A stretch of DNA of 64,000 nucleotides, taken from positions 1,364,001 through 1,428,000 of the forward strand of contig BSYO01000034.1 of the NCBI GenBank assembly GCA_033239525.1. Direction: 5' to 3'. Numbering within the stretch: position 1 is the first letter of the stretch; each line of letters opens with the position of its first letter. This stretch comes from Nepenthes gracilis. Its lineage: Eukaryota > Streptophyta > Magnoliopsida > Caryophyllales > Nepenthaceae. Below are positions 45,649 through 58,200 of the stretch, one piece after another. The notes beneath the pieces were generated by a model. It saw only the letters and a program-made list of their open reading frames with translations, was not told the origin of the DNA and made no database searches. Both the position numbers and the translations under genes were made by a program.

Positions 45649-47927
45649 TGTAACGTATCATATTTTTTAACTGGAATCTGACAGAGTTTTGGCTATAATA
45701 CGTCCGTCAAATTAATATAAAACTTGCAAATATCCTGTACAATATATATATATATATATTCAGAAAACACAAACACATAATCCAAAAACCACAATATATA
45801 TACGGCCCCTAGTATTATGTATTTGGACATCGTGTCGGAATAGAGAGATACCACTAATCCCTAAAATACTCATCACAAAAACCCGCAGAAGTATTCCATA
45901 ATCCAATATACCATATTCTAGCAAGAGCATGTGACCACTATAATAAATTACAAAAGAACAAAATATATGTATATGATCCTCTTGATCTCAAAAGAATCAT
46001 CATCTATACCAAAAATATAAAATATAAATTTTTTAAAATACAAAATAGAACATTCCAAACCCTAAACTAAGCATTGTTCTTTTACTCCTTTTCGTCGGGC
46101 ATGAATTCGTGTTGACCATCTAAGGGGGATAATAAAATAACAATGAGTGAGCCAAATACTCATCAATGCACATATATAACAAAAAATATGCAAAGTTCAT
46201 CTTCAAACCATAATAATGTACATAGGAAAGAATAGAAACAAATGAGAGATCATAAAATATGAATAGAAAAGAATGTTTTCATAATATCTTTCAAATTCCT
46301 TTAGTCCTTTTTTTTTATAGCTCTTCATTCATCCAAATTTGCTGAAAACTTATTTCATTGGAGATCATGGTCAGTAAACCTTACTGACTAAAAGAGTAGT
46401 TGATCGTAGTCTGAATTGTATTTGCTGATACATAATCAAAAGCCATCTCCTCTTATTCAAGATCCAAAGGTGGAAGGTCAACATATAATCCCTATAGATG
46501 GACCTTAGCTGCACGCGGCCCCTTAGTAGATAACGATCTTTCGTTATAATATACTATGGTATGCCAAAATATATTATTTGATCAATATTTTTCGGTCCAA
46601 GTTTTTAGTTTCTTATTTTCTCAAAAAATTCTACTCTTAAGTCCATAAATCTTTCGTTCATACTCTGTTGGGGAACAGTTCATAAATCCTTTACTTAATT
46701 ACATAATATCCCTAATTTATCCTTTTTTCAGAAAGCTTGTACAGATACATATTTTCTCATTACTGTATTACTATTCCTAGGTAATATTTCTTTATTTTAT
46801 GACATGTTCATATTACTCGGGGTATACCTCAACGTTTTTGTTCTATCCTCAAGTCGAAAAAAATACTTGAAGACTGAATACAGATTTTGTATTTTCTTTT
46901 ATTTTAATTCAATTTACTTATTTACCAAAAAAAATCTTCACATAATCTTAATTACATATATAAATCATTTGGAACTTTAAAGAGTTCGAAATTTCTTACC
47001 ACATTAAGCCAGGTATAACTTTAGAACTCCCGAACAATAAATTCTTTCCCAAACGGTTCACAATGTGATTTTTAAAATATACAAAATTAATATATCCATA
47101 ATACATGGCAATCAATCACGTTCATAAGTAAGAATTCAATTTTCTAAATTCACATTATGTATAAATTTCCAAGCAAACGGGATAAAAATGCGTGGGGCAC
47201 GGGTTAGGGTTTTGTTAGAGACCAACTGCACAAAATATGGAAAATCAAACACTAAATCGGTAAATTTTTATGCTCAAGTCATGGGTTTAAATTATCTAAA
47301 GCCAAATCATAAATAAAATTCAAAATAAACGAGTAAAAGTGGTCCGAATGTCGGTTAGGGTTTCCCGTGCACACAACCCACATAAAAACAACAAATCGGA
47401 CAACAATCAATAAATACTCGTGCTCAACTCGTGGGTATTACAAAATATATACTCAGATGAGTATCGGAACGAAAATACTCGAGAGGAACGGAATAAAAAG
47501 TGCAACAAGAAAAAAAAAGTATATTGGTGCATTTACCTTGACCCGATCTATCATTTTTCTAACTGGTTCTAGCTTGAAAAAACTCCTCTTCCTCTCTCTT
47601 CTCCTTGTGCTCTCTCTCTCTCTCTTCTTCGCGTGGAAGTTGAAAAAATGACGTAAACAAACCCTCACGGGTTTAAATACCCTGGCCGACGTGCAACAAG
47701 CGCATTTGATCTAATTTTAGCGCTTTCCCTGGGCGCTTGAGCGCCCGACAGGCATTGACATACTGGTTCGGGCACCTACGTCACCGCCCAAGGCACCCAG
47801 CGGGCCTCCACCACCGACACTTTTCACGCTCTTGAAATTTAATTTTTTCATATGAATTAAGCCAAATCTTAATTATATTAGCCTAATTATTTCCTAATTA
47901 TTATATTTCGGAATCTAAAACCTCACA
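45649..47927 (-). mobile_element. Solo LTR H, chromovirus-type (TSD AGACT)
   Basis: 2279 bp, TGTAACGTATCA...ACCTCACA on the plus strand, flanked by AGACT at 45644-45648 and 47928-47932. On the minus strand it starts TGTGAGGTTTTAG and ends ATGATACGTTACA, the type of end usual for Tekay-like LTRs, hence the orientation. Contains a (TA)n run (about 45742-45761) and a CT-rich tract near 47600-47630. No gene inside. Confidence 0.88.
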
Positions 47928-47932
47928 AGACT

Positions 47933-48769
47933 CGTTCAATGACAAGTGTCTTTTGGTGTGTTGGATAGTGAATCAATGGCTTCGTTAAGGTCTCACAAAG
48001 ATTCATGCGATAATTACAGAAAAAATTGATACTAATTTGAACTAGCACCCAATCCTTGTCAAATGGGCCGGAATCGCAAATATTTTCATTCATCCATTTT
48101 GTGCAAAAAAATGCCCTAAAGATTATAGCATTTCTCAAATATAAACCATTTGAGTTTGGTAAACTTTATCCAAATTGATAATTCGGTGATAAGGATCCAA
48201 ATCATCTGACCTGATCAGAATTGAACATGCAAAAAAGCTCAAGCCATAAGCACTCATTATAAATTCACCCCAAATAAAAAATATCTATCATATTAACAAC
48301 TTATTCAAATAAAAGATAATATAAATATCTATAATAAAATAAACTTCAGATAATATAATGCTGATAAAATATTTAATATCTAATAAACTGGAAATAAAGT
48401 CTTGTCATATCTCATCATAAAAGCTATTAGACTCTTAAATTACATCTTTCTGAAAGTTCCTCAGTAGCTATACAATGTCCACTAGAACACTATCAATATA
48501 CTCTACTTTTGAATTAAGAAAATATAATTGTGAGTAAAAAATTAAGCAAATATTATAATCAATAATAATAATAATTAATAAACATTTTTGATATCTACAC
48601 AAAACGTACAATAGCAATAATAATATGCAATTAACTATCAATTATCATAGACTTAATATCATATTATAATATCATATTGTCTCCCTAAAATATGAACCGA
48701 TTCCTTAATATACACTAAATCTCAATTGATTCTCAATGGTTCATATTCAATAATGTGTGAGAGAATGTG
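47933..48769. other. Spacer between solo LTR H and chromovirus E
   Basis: The first 100-150 bases may continue the coding-like remnant. The rest is AT-rich, and near 48700-48770 lies the degraded 3' end of the chromovirus E internal region. Confidence 0.45.
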
Positions 48770-48772
48770 GAC

Positions 48773-50260
48773 TTATCTACGGAGTATAAATACTTGAAAA
48801 ACATTGTAAACATTCTCTAAGTTTAGGGGCAAAGCTAATTGATGCATCAAATCTCCAACTTTTTCCAAGATTTCAAATGGCATATTGAAACTCGTCTTCA
48901 TTTTTCTTTTCAATCCAAATCGGGAGACTCCCTTAGATGGAGATATCTTAAAAAATACATGATTTTCGACTTCAAACCTCAATTTAGACCTTCTATGATA
49001 TGCATAACTTATTTGTCAATTTTGAACAATGTGAAGCTGATCTTCAATTACATGATATTTATTGAACATATCTTAAATTATTTTTGGTTCCGAGAATCTC
49101 TTATCTCTAATTTCTAACCAATAAATTGGGGATAAATACCTTCATCCATAAAGCACTTTTAAAGGTGTCATACCAATGCTTGTCTAATAATTATTATTGT
49201 AGGCAAACTTCACTAGCAGTAAATAATCATCCCAATCCCCTTTTATATCTAAAACTAAAGTTCCAAGTATATCCTCCAAAATTTAGATCGCCCATTTTGA
49301 TTGCTCATCTGTTTTAGGATGATAAACTGTATTAAATATAAAATTAGCGTCCAACTCCTAATATAAGCTTTCCTAAAATTTAAACTTTGGATCTCAATAT
49401 GACATGAGAATCCCTTAAAGTCTAACCATCTCATTTATATACTGATGGGTATACCAATAGTGGGCTAGCCCTAAAAAGTCAACAAAGGCCCAAGAATGAC
49501 GGTCAACACTTTAACGGCCCAGAAGGAAAAAGGCGCACGCAGACGGTCAACTCCAAAAGGCAAGCCAGCCAAAGATCACAGAGGAATCTCTCCTTCCAAA
49601 GAGGGAAGATCGTCCTCTCCTCTATTAATAAGCCACTGAATCACCATTTAAGGCACACTTCCAATCACGCACACTTTCGTTTCCTTACACATACGCCTTT
49701 TGAAACACAACACAAGTGCTTTCGGTGTACAACTTTCTCTGCCATTGAAACTCACAACATTGTCAAAGCTTTCTGCTACTCCAAACACATTCACCATCAA
49801 CCCTAAGGCAAACAAGCGCACCTTTCATGGTCGCTTACTACCTCCCACCTTCCAAATTCAAGAAGGCTTCATCGTCTCTCTTTCATCTGGGAAACACTCT
49901 CTTTCTCTCTCTCTTTCTCTCAATTTCAGTTTCGTTCTTTCGAAGACTGTTTGACTGACTTGAGCGTCGGAGTGTTTTCGGTGGGACAACTTCCCGCAGA
50001 CACACCGACCTCCTGTTCTGTTTAGTGGTGTGCAAGATCCAACTCAGGAAACGGAGCCGGAACCACGCCAAGAGGATTGCCCGAATCTGTTCGAAGTTCG
50101 AATCCAGAGACGCATCATATAAAATTTTACAAAATGGTCCAAAATTCATTCTCACGACTATGAAATGTGACATTTTGATTAGCCGATCAATAAACATCCA
50201 AATTATGTCATAATTTCTTGACATTAATGGAAAATTGCACACAAAATCCATCGATATATA
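48773..50260 (-). pseudogene. Integrase of chromovirus E (split by solo Tat LTR)
   Basis: N-terminal side of the core: MDFVCNFPLMSRNYDIIWMF and IDRLIKMSHFIVVRMNF. The gene breaks at KILY (50118) and resumes at 49442 with INEMVRL. Then YHPKTDEQSKWAI, GDWDDYLLLVKFAYNNNY and the C-terminal part RFEVENHVFFKISPSKGVSR (48773-48982), with PFEILEKVGDLMHQLALPL. Stops are frequent. It matches the integrase of element D on the other strand. Confidence 0.8.
49443..50117 (+). mobile_element. Solo LTR of the Tat element A family
   Basis: 675 bp, TGATGGGTATACC...GACGCATCA. Both ends match LTR A (reverse complement) at roughly 80 percent: TGATGGGTATACC at the start, and AACGGAGCCGGA and ATCCAGAGACGCATCA at the end. 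Flanks TATAC (49438-49442) and TATAA (50118-50122) match at 4 of 5 bases. It contains three W-box cores near its start. It inserted in plus orientation into the minus-strand integrase of E. Confidence 0.87.
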
Positions 50261-50949
50261 CTTTCGTTTTCAACAAAGGGTCGACATAGATTGTAAAATA
50301 CCTAGGAGCTTCTTATACCCGATCTTCAAATTATACATCATATCACACATGTCATAATTTTCCTCTTCAACTTCCACCCCCAAAAGATATTCTAAAAGTC
50401 TTAGTACATTTTGTTTCATCTAAAATTATGACATGTGTGATAAGACATATAATTTGAAGATTAGTACATTATACCAATGAGTTTTCCTTCAAAATCTCTT
50501 TCTTCAATTCTTTAAAATTGGATACGTATGTCAAATCTTGAAACCTTAAGACTCTATGAGGTCGGACATTAAAATCAGCTCCCAAATCCCTATTCAAATC
50601 TTAGGCAATGTCCACCAAAAATGGATCGTTTATTTGTGTTTTCTTAATTCTTTCAATGATCTCCGGTTATACTTAAAAATATGACAAGATCATATGTATA
50701 CTTTGTGAATGTTTCTTGATATTGCACTCCTTTGTGCCGTTAAGCATATCCATCTGTTTAATCTTTGGGTGAGCCATTGTATTCATCATCTTGTGACTCA
50801 ATGTATTTGATATCACATTAGCCTTCCCAATTAATATTGAATTTCATAATTATAGTTCTTTAAAAGATTCATCCATCTCCTTTATCTTATGTTCAATTTC
50901 TTTTAAGAGAATAAGTATTTTAAATTTTTTTAGTTTTAATATACTAAAA

Positions 50950-51960
50950 ACTCTCTCGTACATGTAATGCATCGAAATTGTCAATGCAAAAATTATATTT
51001 GTTAACTCCAAGTCACGGGTTAGGTAATTCTATTCATAAGTCTTTAATTGCTTTGATCCATAATAATTACCTTCCCATATTGCATTAATACATACTCTAA
51101 TCCATTTTTTGATGCATCACAAGAAGTTACATATCCTTTAGATCCTTCTAGAATGGTTAAGATAGGGGCGGGCATTAGGTGGTCATTCAACTCTTGAAAA
51201 TCCCAATGAAATTCTACCTTTTCCTATGTCAGGTGGGTTAGCAATATTACAATCCTTATAAAATTCTTTACAAATCTTTAATAATAGCCAACCATCTTGG
51301 GGAAACTTCAACCTTCTATCACCATTGTCGATCGATACCAATTTGTCACTGCCTCAATCATTTTTGGATCAACCGAGATTCTTTTATTTGGAATTAAATG
51401 GCCTAAAAAATTACTTCTTTGAGTTAAAATTCACACTTCTTCCATCTTACATTAAGCCTTCTCTCCTAGGTATTTGCAAGGCTATCCTCAAATGAATTTC
51501 ATACTTTTCATAACTCCTCAAATAGATTAATAAGTTATTAATGAACACTATCATAAATTTTTCAAGGTAAAGTCTAAACACCCGATTCACTATGTCTGTA
51601 AATGATGTAGGGGGTTTAATCAACCCAAAATGTATTACTAAAAACTCAAAATATCTGCACCTTATTTGAAAAGTCATCTTTGTCACATTCTTCTTTTTAA
51701 TCATCAATTGATGATAGTCCGATCAAAGATCAATTTTTAAAGAGACTTAGACCCCATGCAATTAATCAAATAAATCATATATCCTTGATAATGAGCATTT
51801 ATTCTTGATGGTTATCCTATTTAACTTTCGATAGTCTAATAGACCCATCCTTTTTCATAAATAATAATGGTGCACCTCAATGTGATATAATTGGTTGAAT
51901 GAAACCTTTCTATAATAACTCCTATAATTGTTTCTTTAATTCTTTGAACTCTAATGGTGC
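50950..51960 (-). pseudogene. Reverse transcriptase and RNase H of chromovirus E
   Basis: The minus strand reads IDLRSDYHQL (about 51730) and the open piece 51447-51707: FQIRCRYFEFLVIHFGLIKP, VFRLYLEKFMIVFINNLLIY. The catalytic pair normally written VFIDDILIY is FINN; both Asp are now Asn, a GAT to AAT change at each. Weak RNase H traces continue to about 50950. Confidence 0.75.
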
Positions 51961-52293
51961 AATTCTATATGGAACTTTAAATACTTGCACCGATCTTGGC
52001 ATTATTTTTATCTCAAACTCAAATTTTTTATTTTACGATAACCCAGGTAGATCCTCCAGACATGCATCCTCAAACTCTATTACCATAAAAATATCTTTGG
52101 CTGGCAAATTATGACTTATGATAATGGTATTATAAGAAGGTATACTTGACACTCACTTTTTATCAAATGATATGCTTATAGGTAGAAATCAAATATGTTG
52201 ACTTTTTATGTTTTATTTTTTGAAAATAAAGTGCACAAAGCTCAAAATCGAAAAATACACCTTCTTGTGCAAATAATTCATACTAACATAATA

Positions 52294-52518
52294 TCAATAA
52301 TAAAAAAATATACCCATTTGTGTTGGCATTGTTAATGAAAAATTCATCATCCTAGGTGACAATTTGAAATAATACACAAATTTTGGAAACATAAATGAGT
52401 GTGTAGGTCCATGATCTAACAAAACATGTGCAAAAGTTTTAAAAATTGAAAGTTTATCTTTAACTATCAAAAGAGATGCACTCACATGATTGGCCGACAC
52501 CACAAATGCTCTTCTCAA
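52294..52518 (-). pseudogene. Aspartic protease of chromovirus E
   Basis: 74 open residues with HVLLDHGPTHSFMFPKF, matching the chromovirus protease core RVLIDxGxTHSFVSxxF. Asp and Gly of the active site are present. Partial; flanked by gag remnants at higher coordinates and RT at lower. Confidence 0.7.
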
Positions 52519-52699
52519 AACACTTGGTTTTTTTTGTTGTTTGTCTCAAAAAGTAAGGACAATCCTTGATTATTTTGTTAGACTTGCCACAATTGAAGTA
52601 GGCTTCGATTGCTTATAGAATGGCCTCCCTCCATACAACTTTCCACAATGTGGGCATATGGGCTTTGATTGCTCTTAGCCCGATGTACCTTAAAGTTTA

Positions 52700-53510
52700 T
52701 CACTTATCTTCAATCCTTTGTCTTGGGACTTTGATTCCACTTTGATTTTTCTATGGGATCTTTCTAATCCCAAACTTGGGCCTCATCAAGTTGTATTCTT
52801 CATTTTGAAAAACTTCTCCCTCTCCAACTCCTGCTCATATAACAAAACTCCATCCAAAGCTTCTCTGTATGTTTATAGTCTTAACATTTTCAGCTATTTT
52901 TGGATAGTATTGTTCAACTTTTGTGAAAATTTTCTCTCTCTTCGTCTTATCCATGACAATGTGAGGAGTATTATGCACAAGTTTAGTGAATTTGGCATTA
53001 TATTCTACTACTATTCTATTTTCTTGCCTCAACTAGGCAAATTTGTTCTCATTCTATTTTCTCAAACTTGTATAGAAATATTTATTCAAAAATACTTCCA
53101 AAAGTACATTCCATGGGATTTGCTCATTTTTCAAGACAAAATTTTTTTTCTTCATTTCTCACAAATAGTTTGTCACCCTCTTAAGTTTGTAAAAGGAAAA
53201 CTTATCCTTCTTTTCCTTTGGACAATTAATCACTTAAAGACCTTCTTAATCTGTCATATCCAAATTTTTGCCTTGATTGAATCTGAATCACCTAAGAATT
53301 TTGGTACTTATTCATAAATTAATTGTACAGCATCATTGCAACCCTTAGATTCATTACAATGAGCATTGAGTTTGGCGGTCTCTAGGCCATTCTTTCCATC
53401 ACTTCCATCCATCATCCTCGACATAATCCCATGGTATTCTTTCTCCTTGTTAGTACTTGGTCTCTCCCCACCTCTCCAAGCAAACATTTTTAACCAATCA
53501 TAAGACAATT
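52700..53510 (-). pseudogene. Gag of chromovirus E
   Basis: The minus strand reads VVEYNAKFTKLVHNTPHIV (52835-53032 piece), the usual VAEYExKFxELARFAPHLV, followed by REKIFTKVEQYYPKI. The frames on the plus strand here, including 199 residues at 52718-53317, are shadows of low-complexity sequence. Confidence 0.65.
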
Positions 53511-53597
53511 TAACTAATTTAAATTCTCAAATCAAATAAAATATTTTTCTTATGAGTTTTTTATTACCACTTCTTCTATCACATCCCTAACCTAAAA

Positions 53598-54620
53598 TCC
53601 GACTAATAATCATTATAAAGAATTGATAGAATATATTCAAACATATTTTAATATATTATTAGTAAATTAAAGGTCAAACCTAATATTCACAAGTCTGTAT
53701 TGTGGCATTTGACTTTGATTATTGAAAATAATATGTAATTGGGCTATCTACGGGTTGTGAATGTGGCATATGGCCTTCAACTATATATAAATAATTATAA
53801 TCCCAAATATTAATATTTACCCTTTATTAGTAAGACTATTACTAATCCTTGGTCCCTTATATATTAGTATGACTTTGTAAACATCTTGTTTTCATACGCA
53901 TTATGTGATTTTTGGAATGATTTCTATATTAGTACAATTTACGACACATTTAATTATTATTATATCAATTTCAAAAGCTTTATTGAAAAGTATTATTATC
54001 CAAATTTTAAAATTTGGATCATGATATTATCTTTAATATATTTGGTTTGATATATCTACATATAGTATTATATATATTTTATTAAGTGTTAAGTTTACTT
54101 TTGCCATGTTTGCTAACTCTTTTAGATTAGTGGGTTTAAATTTAACTTGTAAGAGATTTGGATCAAAAAAAAGTATTTAAGATAATAGCATTTCAATGTT
54201 TAGAATCTTATAATAAAATTTTAATGTTTAGTGATAGACAATTGTTATTTATTTTTTTTTAGATTTTTTTAATATATGACCATTAGTTGAGAATGTAATT
54301 AAATTTAGGATAATGTTAAAATTAATATCAAATATTCTGATTGTGGGATAAGATTTCTCCTTAATAATTGGTTTGGTCTAATAGTTGTTTGAGTATCGGA
54401 GTTACTTTTGAATATAATTTTTGGATCTTTATGATTAATTAAAATATTATTATTAAAATTGCTCAACAAAATTTTATGTAGATTTACATCCCAATATTTA
54501 TTTTGGATTTAAGTCAATCAAATTAAAGAACTGATTTTTAGTCCAATAATTAGTGTCTGATTTTTAAAATAATTAAATATTATAAAATAAAATAAGTTTA
54601 AATTTTATGGCGAAAACATG
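53598..54620 (+). repeat. Truncated chromovirus LTR in opposite orientation
   Basis: Aligns in plus orientation with about 13255-14345 of the 5' LTR of element D (shared ATATATTATT, GGTCAAACCTAATATT, ATATTAGTATGA-like and TTATAAAATAAAA blocks) and lacks about 870 bp of the LTR start. It abuts the 5' LTR end of minus-strand element E at 53590-53598. Confidence 0.65.
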
Positions 54621-55014
54621 AAAACAACTTCCCATACTATATCAATATGCAACCCAACCCTATCCTCAAGGCATTGCAATATACCATTTAACTTACATAT
54701 CCTTCAAAATATCTAGAATCGTGGTGATTTGCCCTCATCGATTGGTGGTTCAAAAAATAAATAAATAAAACCTAGTAAACAAAAAATGTAACTACGTGTG
54801 GGGATGACCGTGGATTTCCCTAAAGGTTTCCTAAAGTTTCTCCGCGGAACTATAATACAAAATCATTTTTAAAGATTTTGATACTCAGCTTAGAGCCTTG
54901 AGCATTGCATAAGGGCATACTGTTTGAGTAACTCATTATCTAGGGACTCGAACCTAAATCTAGTCGGATGGAGTAAAAAATACTCATATCTAACGAAATG
55001 AATGTCTTATTTTT
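54621..55014. other. Intergenic spacer
   Basis: No gene or repeat boundary recognised. Confidence 0.5.
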
Positions 55015-55255
55015 TTGTGTCAAACAGGTCAATGATGCTGCAATCCTTATAAATTTCTTCTCAAATATTCTGTAGTATTCGACTAAATTAAGAAAACTCC
55101 GTACTTCCATTACACTTGTCGGTTGACTCCCAATTGTGATCGATTTAATCTTCTTTTGATTAATTGAAACACCTCATTTAAAAATTATATGGCCAAGAAA
55201 AGCCACTTTCTCAAGTCAAAACTTAAACTTCTTTAACTTTGCATATAACTGTCAT
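55015..55255 (-). pseudogene. Fragment of chromovirus reverse transcriptase
   Basis: The minus strand reads LKKFKF, stop, LEKVAFLGHIIFK, then SVMEVRSFLNLVEYYRIFEK and KFIRIAASLTCLT, matching the RT end (KCEFWLxxVAFLGHxVS, EVRSFLGLAGYYRRFVEGFS). It is an isolated piece, either another element or part of E displaced by the inverted LTR. Confidence 0.75.
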
Positions 55256-58200
55256 TTTTAAAGTATTACTTGAATCTCTTTAGTTGACATATAACCATAA
55301 GTAATACATACCGTGAATCAAAATTTAACCTGAGGATTTCAGAGTAGGCTTTTGAATCTTCTAATTAGAATCTTGCACCCCACTGGCCAAGTGATATAGT
55401 GCCACTCAAGTGTAGTACTTAAACTCTCCACTCCTGATGTTCATATTTACACCTAAGGAGGTATTTTATATTAACTACGAATTATATAATATTTTATTAT
55501 TTAATAATAGTGACTATTTTTTTGTAGATATATGGCAGTTATTAAATTTATCTGAATTTGGTTTTATTGAAAGTTTACTTAAAAAAATGTGCCTTCAATA
55601 TGTCATAAATATTCATAAGTTTATAAATTTTCCTTTTGCGAAATGGGATATTTTTATAATTTTTTTTTATTTCAATTTAATTAAATTTAAATTCAATTTT
55701 CATCCCAAAACTTTTAATAAAATAATTGCCCAACTGCCACTTTAGCTATAAATTTATATTTAGTTTTCCTCTTAGAAATTTCATCCATTATTGAATCTGG
55801 TTGTTGTGATTCCAAACAAAGCACAGTCAGTGTAATTTGCTGGGACAAAATTAATATCACATATCAACAGAAAAATTTGTAAGCTTTTTAATTGGCTTGA
55901 GATAATCTATTTTATACAACACTTTATTAGTCATATAAAATTTTATTTTCATAACTTATTCCAAAAAAATAAAATTATATAAAATAAGCTATTAATATGT
56001 ATAAAAGAACTTTAGATTTTAATATAATACTGGACAATATATAATTAATAGCATAATTAACATTAAATCAGAAAGATTAATTTAATTAATTCAGTACGTA
56101 CATTGTTACATTTTCTTCCTCCATGCACATAATTCATCTTCTTTTCCTCCATCTTTCTTCCACCGAACCCCAGCACAGTGAAGTGAGCAAATGATAAGAA
56201 TTCAGCTATAAAAATTATCTTCTAAATACTTATATTTTTTAATTTTTTTATATTTAAATTTTTATTTGATGAATATTATTATTTTAAAAAAAAAAATAAA
56301 AATTTAACTTTAAGTACTTTATATCTTAAAATACCCATCATTGAATTAAAATCCAATAGTGGGTGGTGACAGGGCCCCTCATTGCATCACTTCTTCCTCC
56401 TTTTCTCACTCTATTTTTCTTTTCTTGGCTGCTTTCTTCTGCTATGAGTTCAAGGTATGCATTTTACCTATGAATTATTATCAATACATTTTATTTTGAG
56501 ACTGTTGAATATAAATAAAATAGTCATAACATTTTCTATTTTTTTTTAAATTGCTTTATGTTTTTATTTTTATATTCATTTGAACCTTTAAAGTAATAAT
56601 CAAAATCTTTAGATAAAATACAATCACAGCATACCGTACGACAAGAACAACAAAATTTTACGAGGAAAATTTCTTCATATGTTAGTAATGGGAGACAACA
56701 TGTGTTCTTTTTGTAGATGGTACCGAAAATAAAATAAATTTCTCATCACAAGACGGATATCAACAATTTGAAGATATCAACGCATTAGACATATAAGAAA
56801 CTAGTATAATGTGAGAAATATGTTTGAATTAAATTACAAGATATGATACTTTTAGTAAGTTATTGAATCGATTAAATGTTATGATCTTATAAAATTTTAT
56901 AATATTTTATTAAAAAATTTATTTTTATATTTAGTCTGACCTTTGATAAAAATAAATATATCTATATAATTAAAGAGTTAACCCTTTTTTACCGTATCAA
57001 TAATAGAATTATCCATTATGATTGTACGGATAAAAAAATTAATTTTTTGAATAATTTTAGGGTACTTTTGTAAATTTAAATTCAAGGTAATTTTCTGAAC
57101 TCCATTTGTGTCTTTTCCATCTCTAAAATTAACCTTCTAGATAAGCTAAAAATCAACTTCTTCACAAGCTTCTACAACTCTCATGAAAAAGAGATAATCA
57201 TAAATAAAAGAAATAATTACACATTATTTGAAAACAAAGCGGTGATAATAGATTCAGATATGTGATAACATTTAATTTTTTATTGTAACCGATAAAATAA
57301 TGTGATAGTTTGACGATCTATAAAATGATTTCATCTTATAAAATTACAGTGCCTAAATTCTTCTTTCTGTTCTTCTCTGATGTATTAAATCGTTCTCTTT
57401 TGAAATTTTGAATTCTTTTTAAAACCCTAATCTTGCAACAACTCTTATAAACACTTAAAAAAACCTACGGTAAAACGGAAAGCCAGAAAAAGATGACAAC
57501 ATTGAATAATTTAATCTCATTTATATAAGCTAGATAGTATATTATATTTTAACTGTATTTATTTTTTAATATCATAAATTATCAAACTATATATATTAAT
57601 TTTAAAGATGTAATTCTTTTGTGAGCTAGCAATGAACTTACCCACATAATAAAATATTGATGCTTCTCATGGTTTTATAAATTTGATTGACAACAGTATA
57701 GGGGCATGTTAATTGATAAGTATCTGGGTTAACCATACCGATTTGATATGTATCTGTGTCATTCATATAAAAAATATATATTTTTAATCACATAATCATA
57801 TTAAAACTAAATTAATTACTAAAATTTGATCATACTAAATATTATTGCATCTATTCAATGAGTATCTGTAATTTTAAACAGATGGATACAGTAGCTTAAT
57901 AATAAATATTATGCTAAAATGTAACAAATCACAAAAGTATTAAGAAATTAAATCAATTTTAACAATAACTCAATTATTAAGGATATTATATAATTTTTTT
58001 CTAAATGAGGAAATTAATATATTCTAATTTAGATTATTTATATAATTACTATTATTAATCTTCCTAATTTAGGCTCCCTTATTATCCTACAAAAGGATAG
58101 CTTATTGTACAGTTATATACAAACATATAAACATAAAAATCATTAATTCCCTCTTATCACATTTCAACATTCGATGTATGCAATAAATAATATCAATAAA

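Larger units (their letters stand above)
48770..53590 (-). mobile_element. Chromovirus-type element E, ancient, minus strand
   Basis: Read on the minus strand: the end of a 5' LTR (GGTTAGGGATGTGATA at 53590-53574) and a leader matching element D (TTGATTTGAGAATTTAAAT), then gag, protease, RT, RNase H and integrase down to 48773. No clear 3' LTR was found at the left. Its 5' LTR is cut off after a few bases by an LTR fragment of opposite orientation. A solo Tat LTR splits its integrase. Confidence 0.78.

Noticed and set aside
50080..50100. GTTCGAATCC, similar to a tRNA B-box
   Set aside because: Part of the conserved end of the Tat solo LTR; no A-box at the right distance and no cloverleaf.
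52718..53317. 199-residue plus-strand frame
   Set aside because: Antisense to the gag of chromovirus E; Phe/Leu/Ser-rich, a shadow of AT-rich sequence.
55437..55745. 102-residue plus-strand frame
   Set aside because: Phe, Ile and Asn dominate, there is no motif or promoter-like context, and such frames arise by chance in AT-rich DNA.
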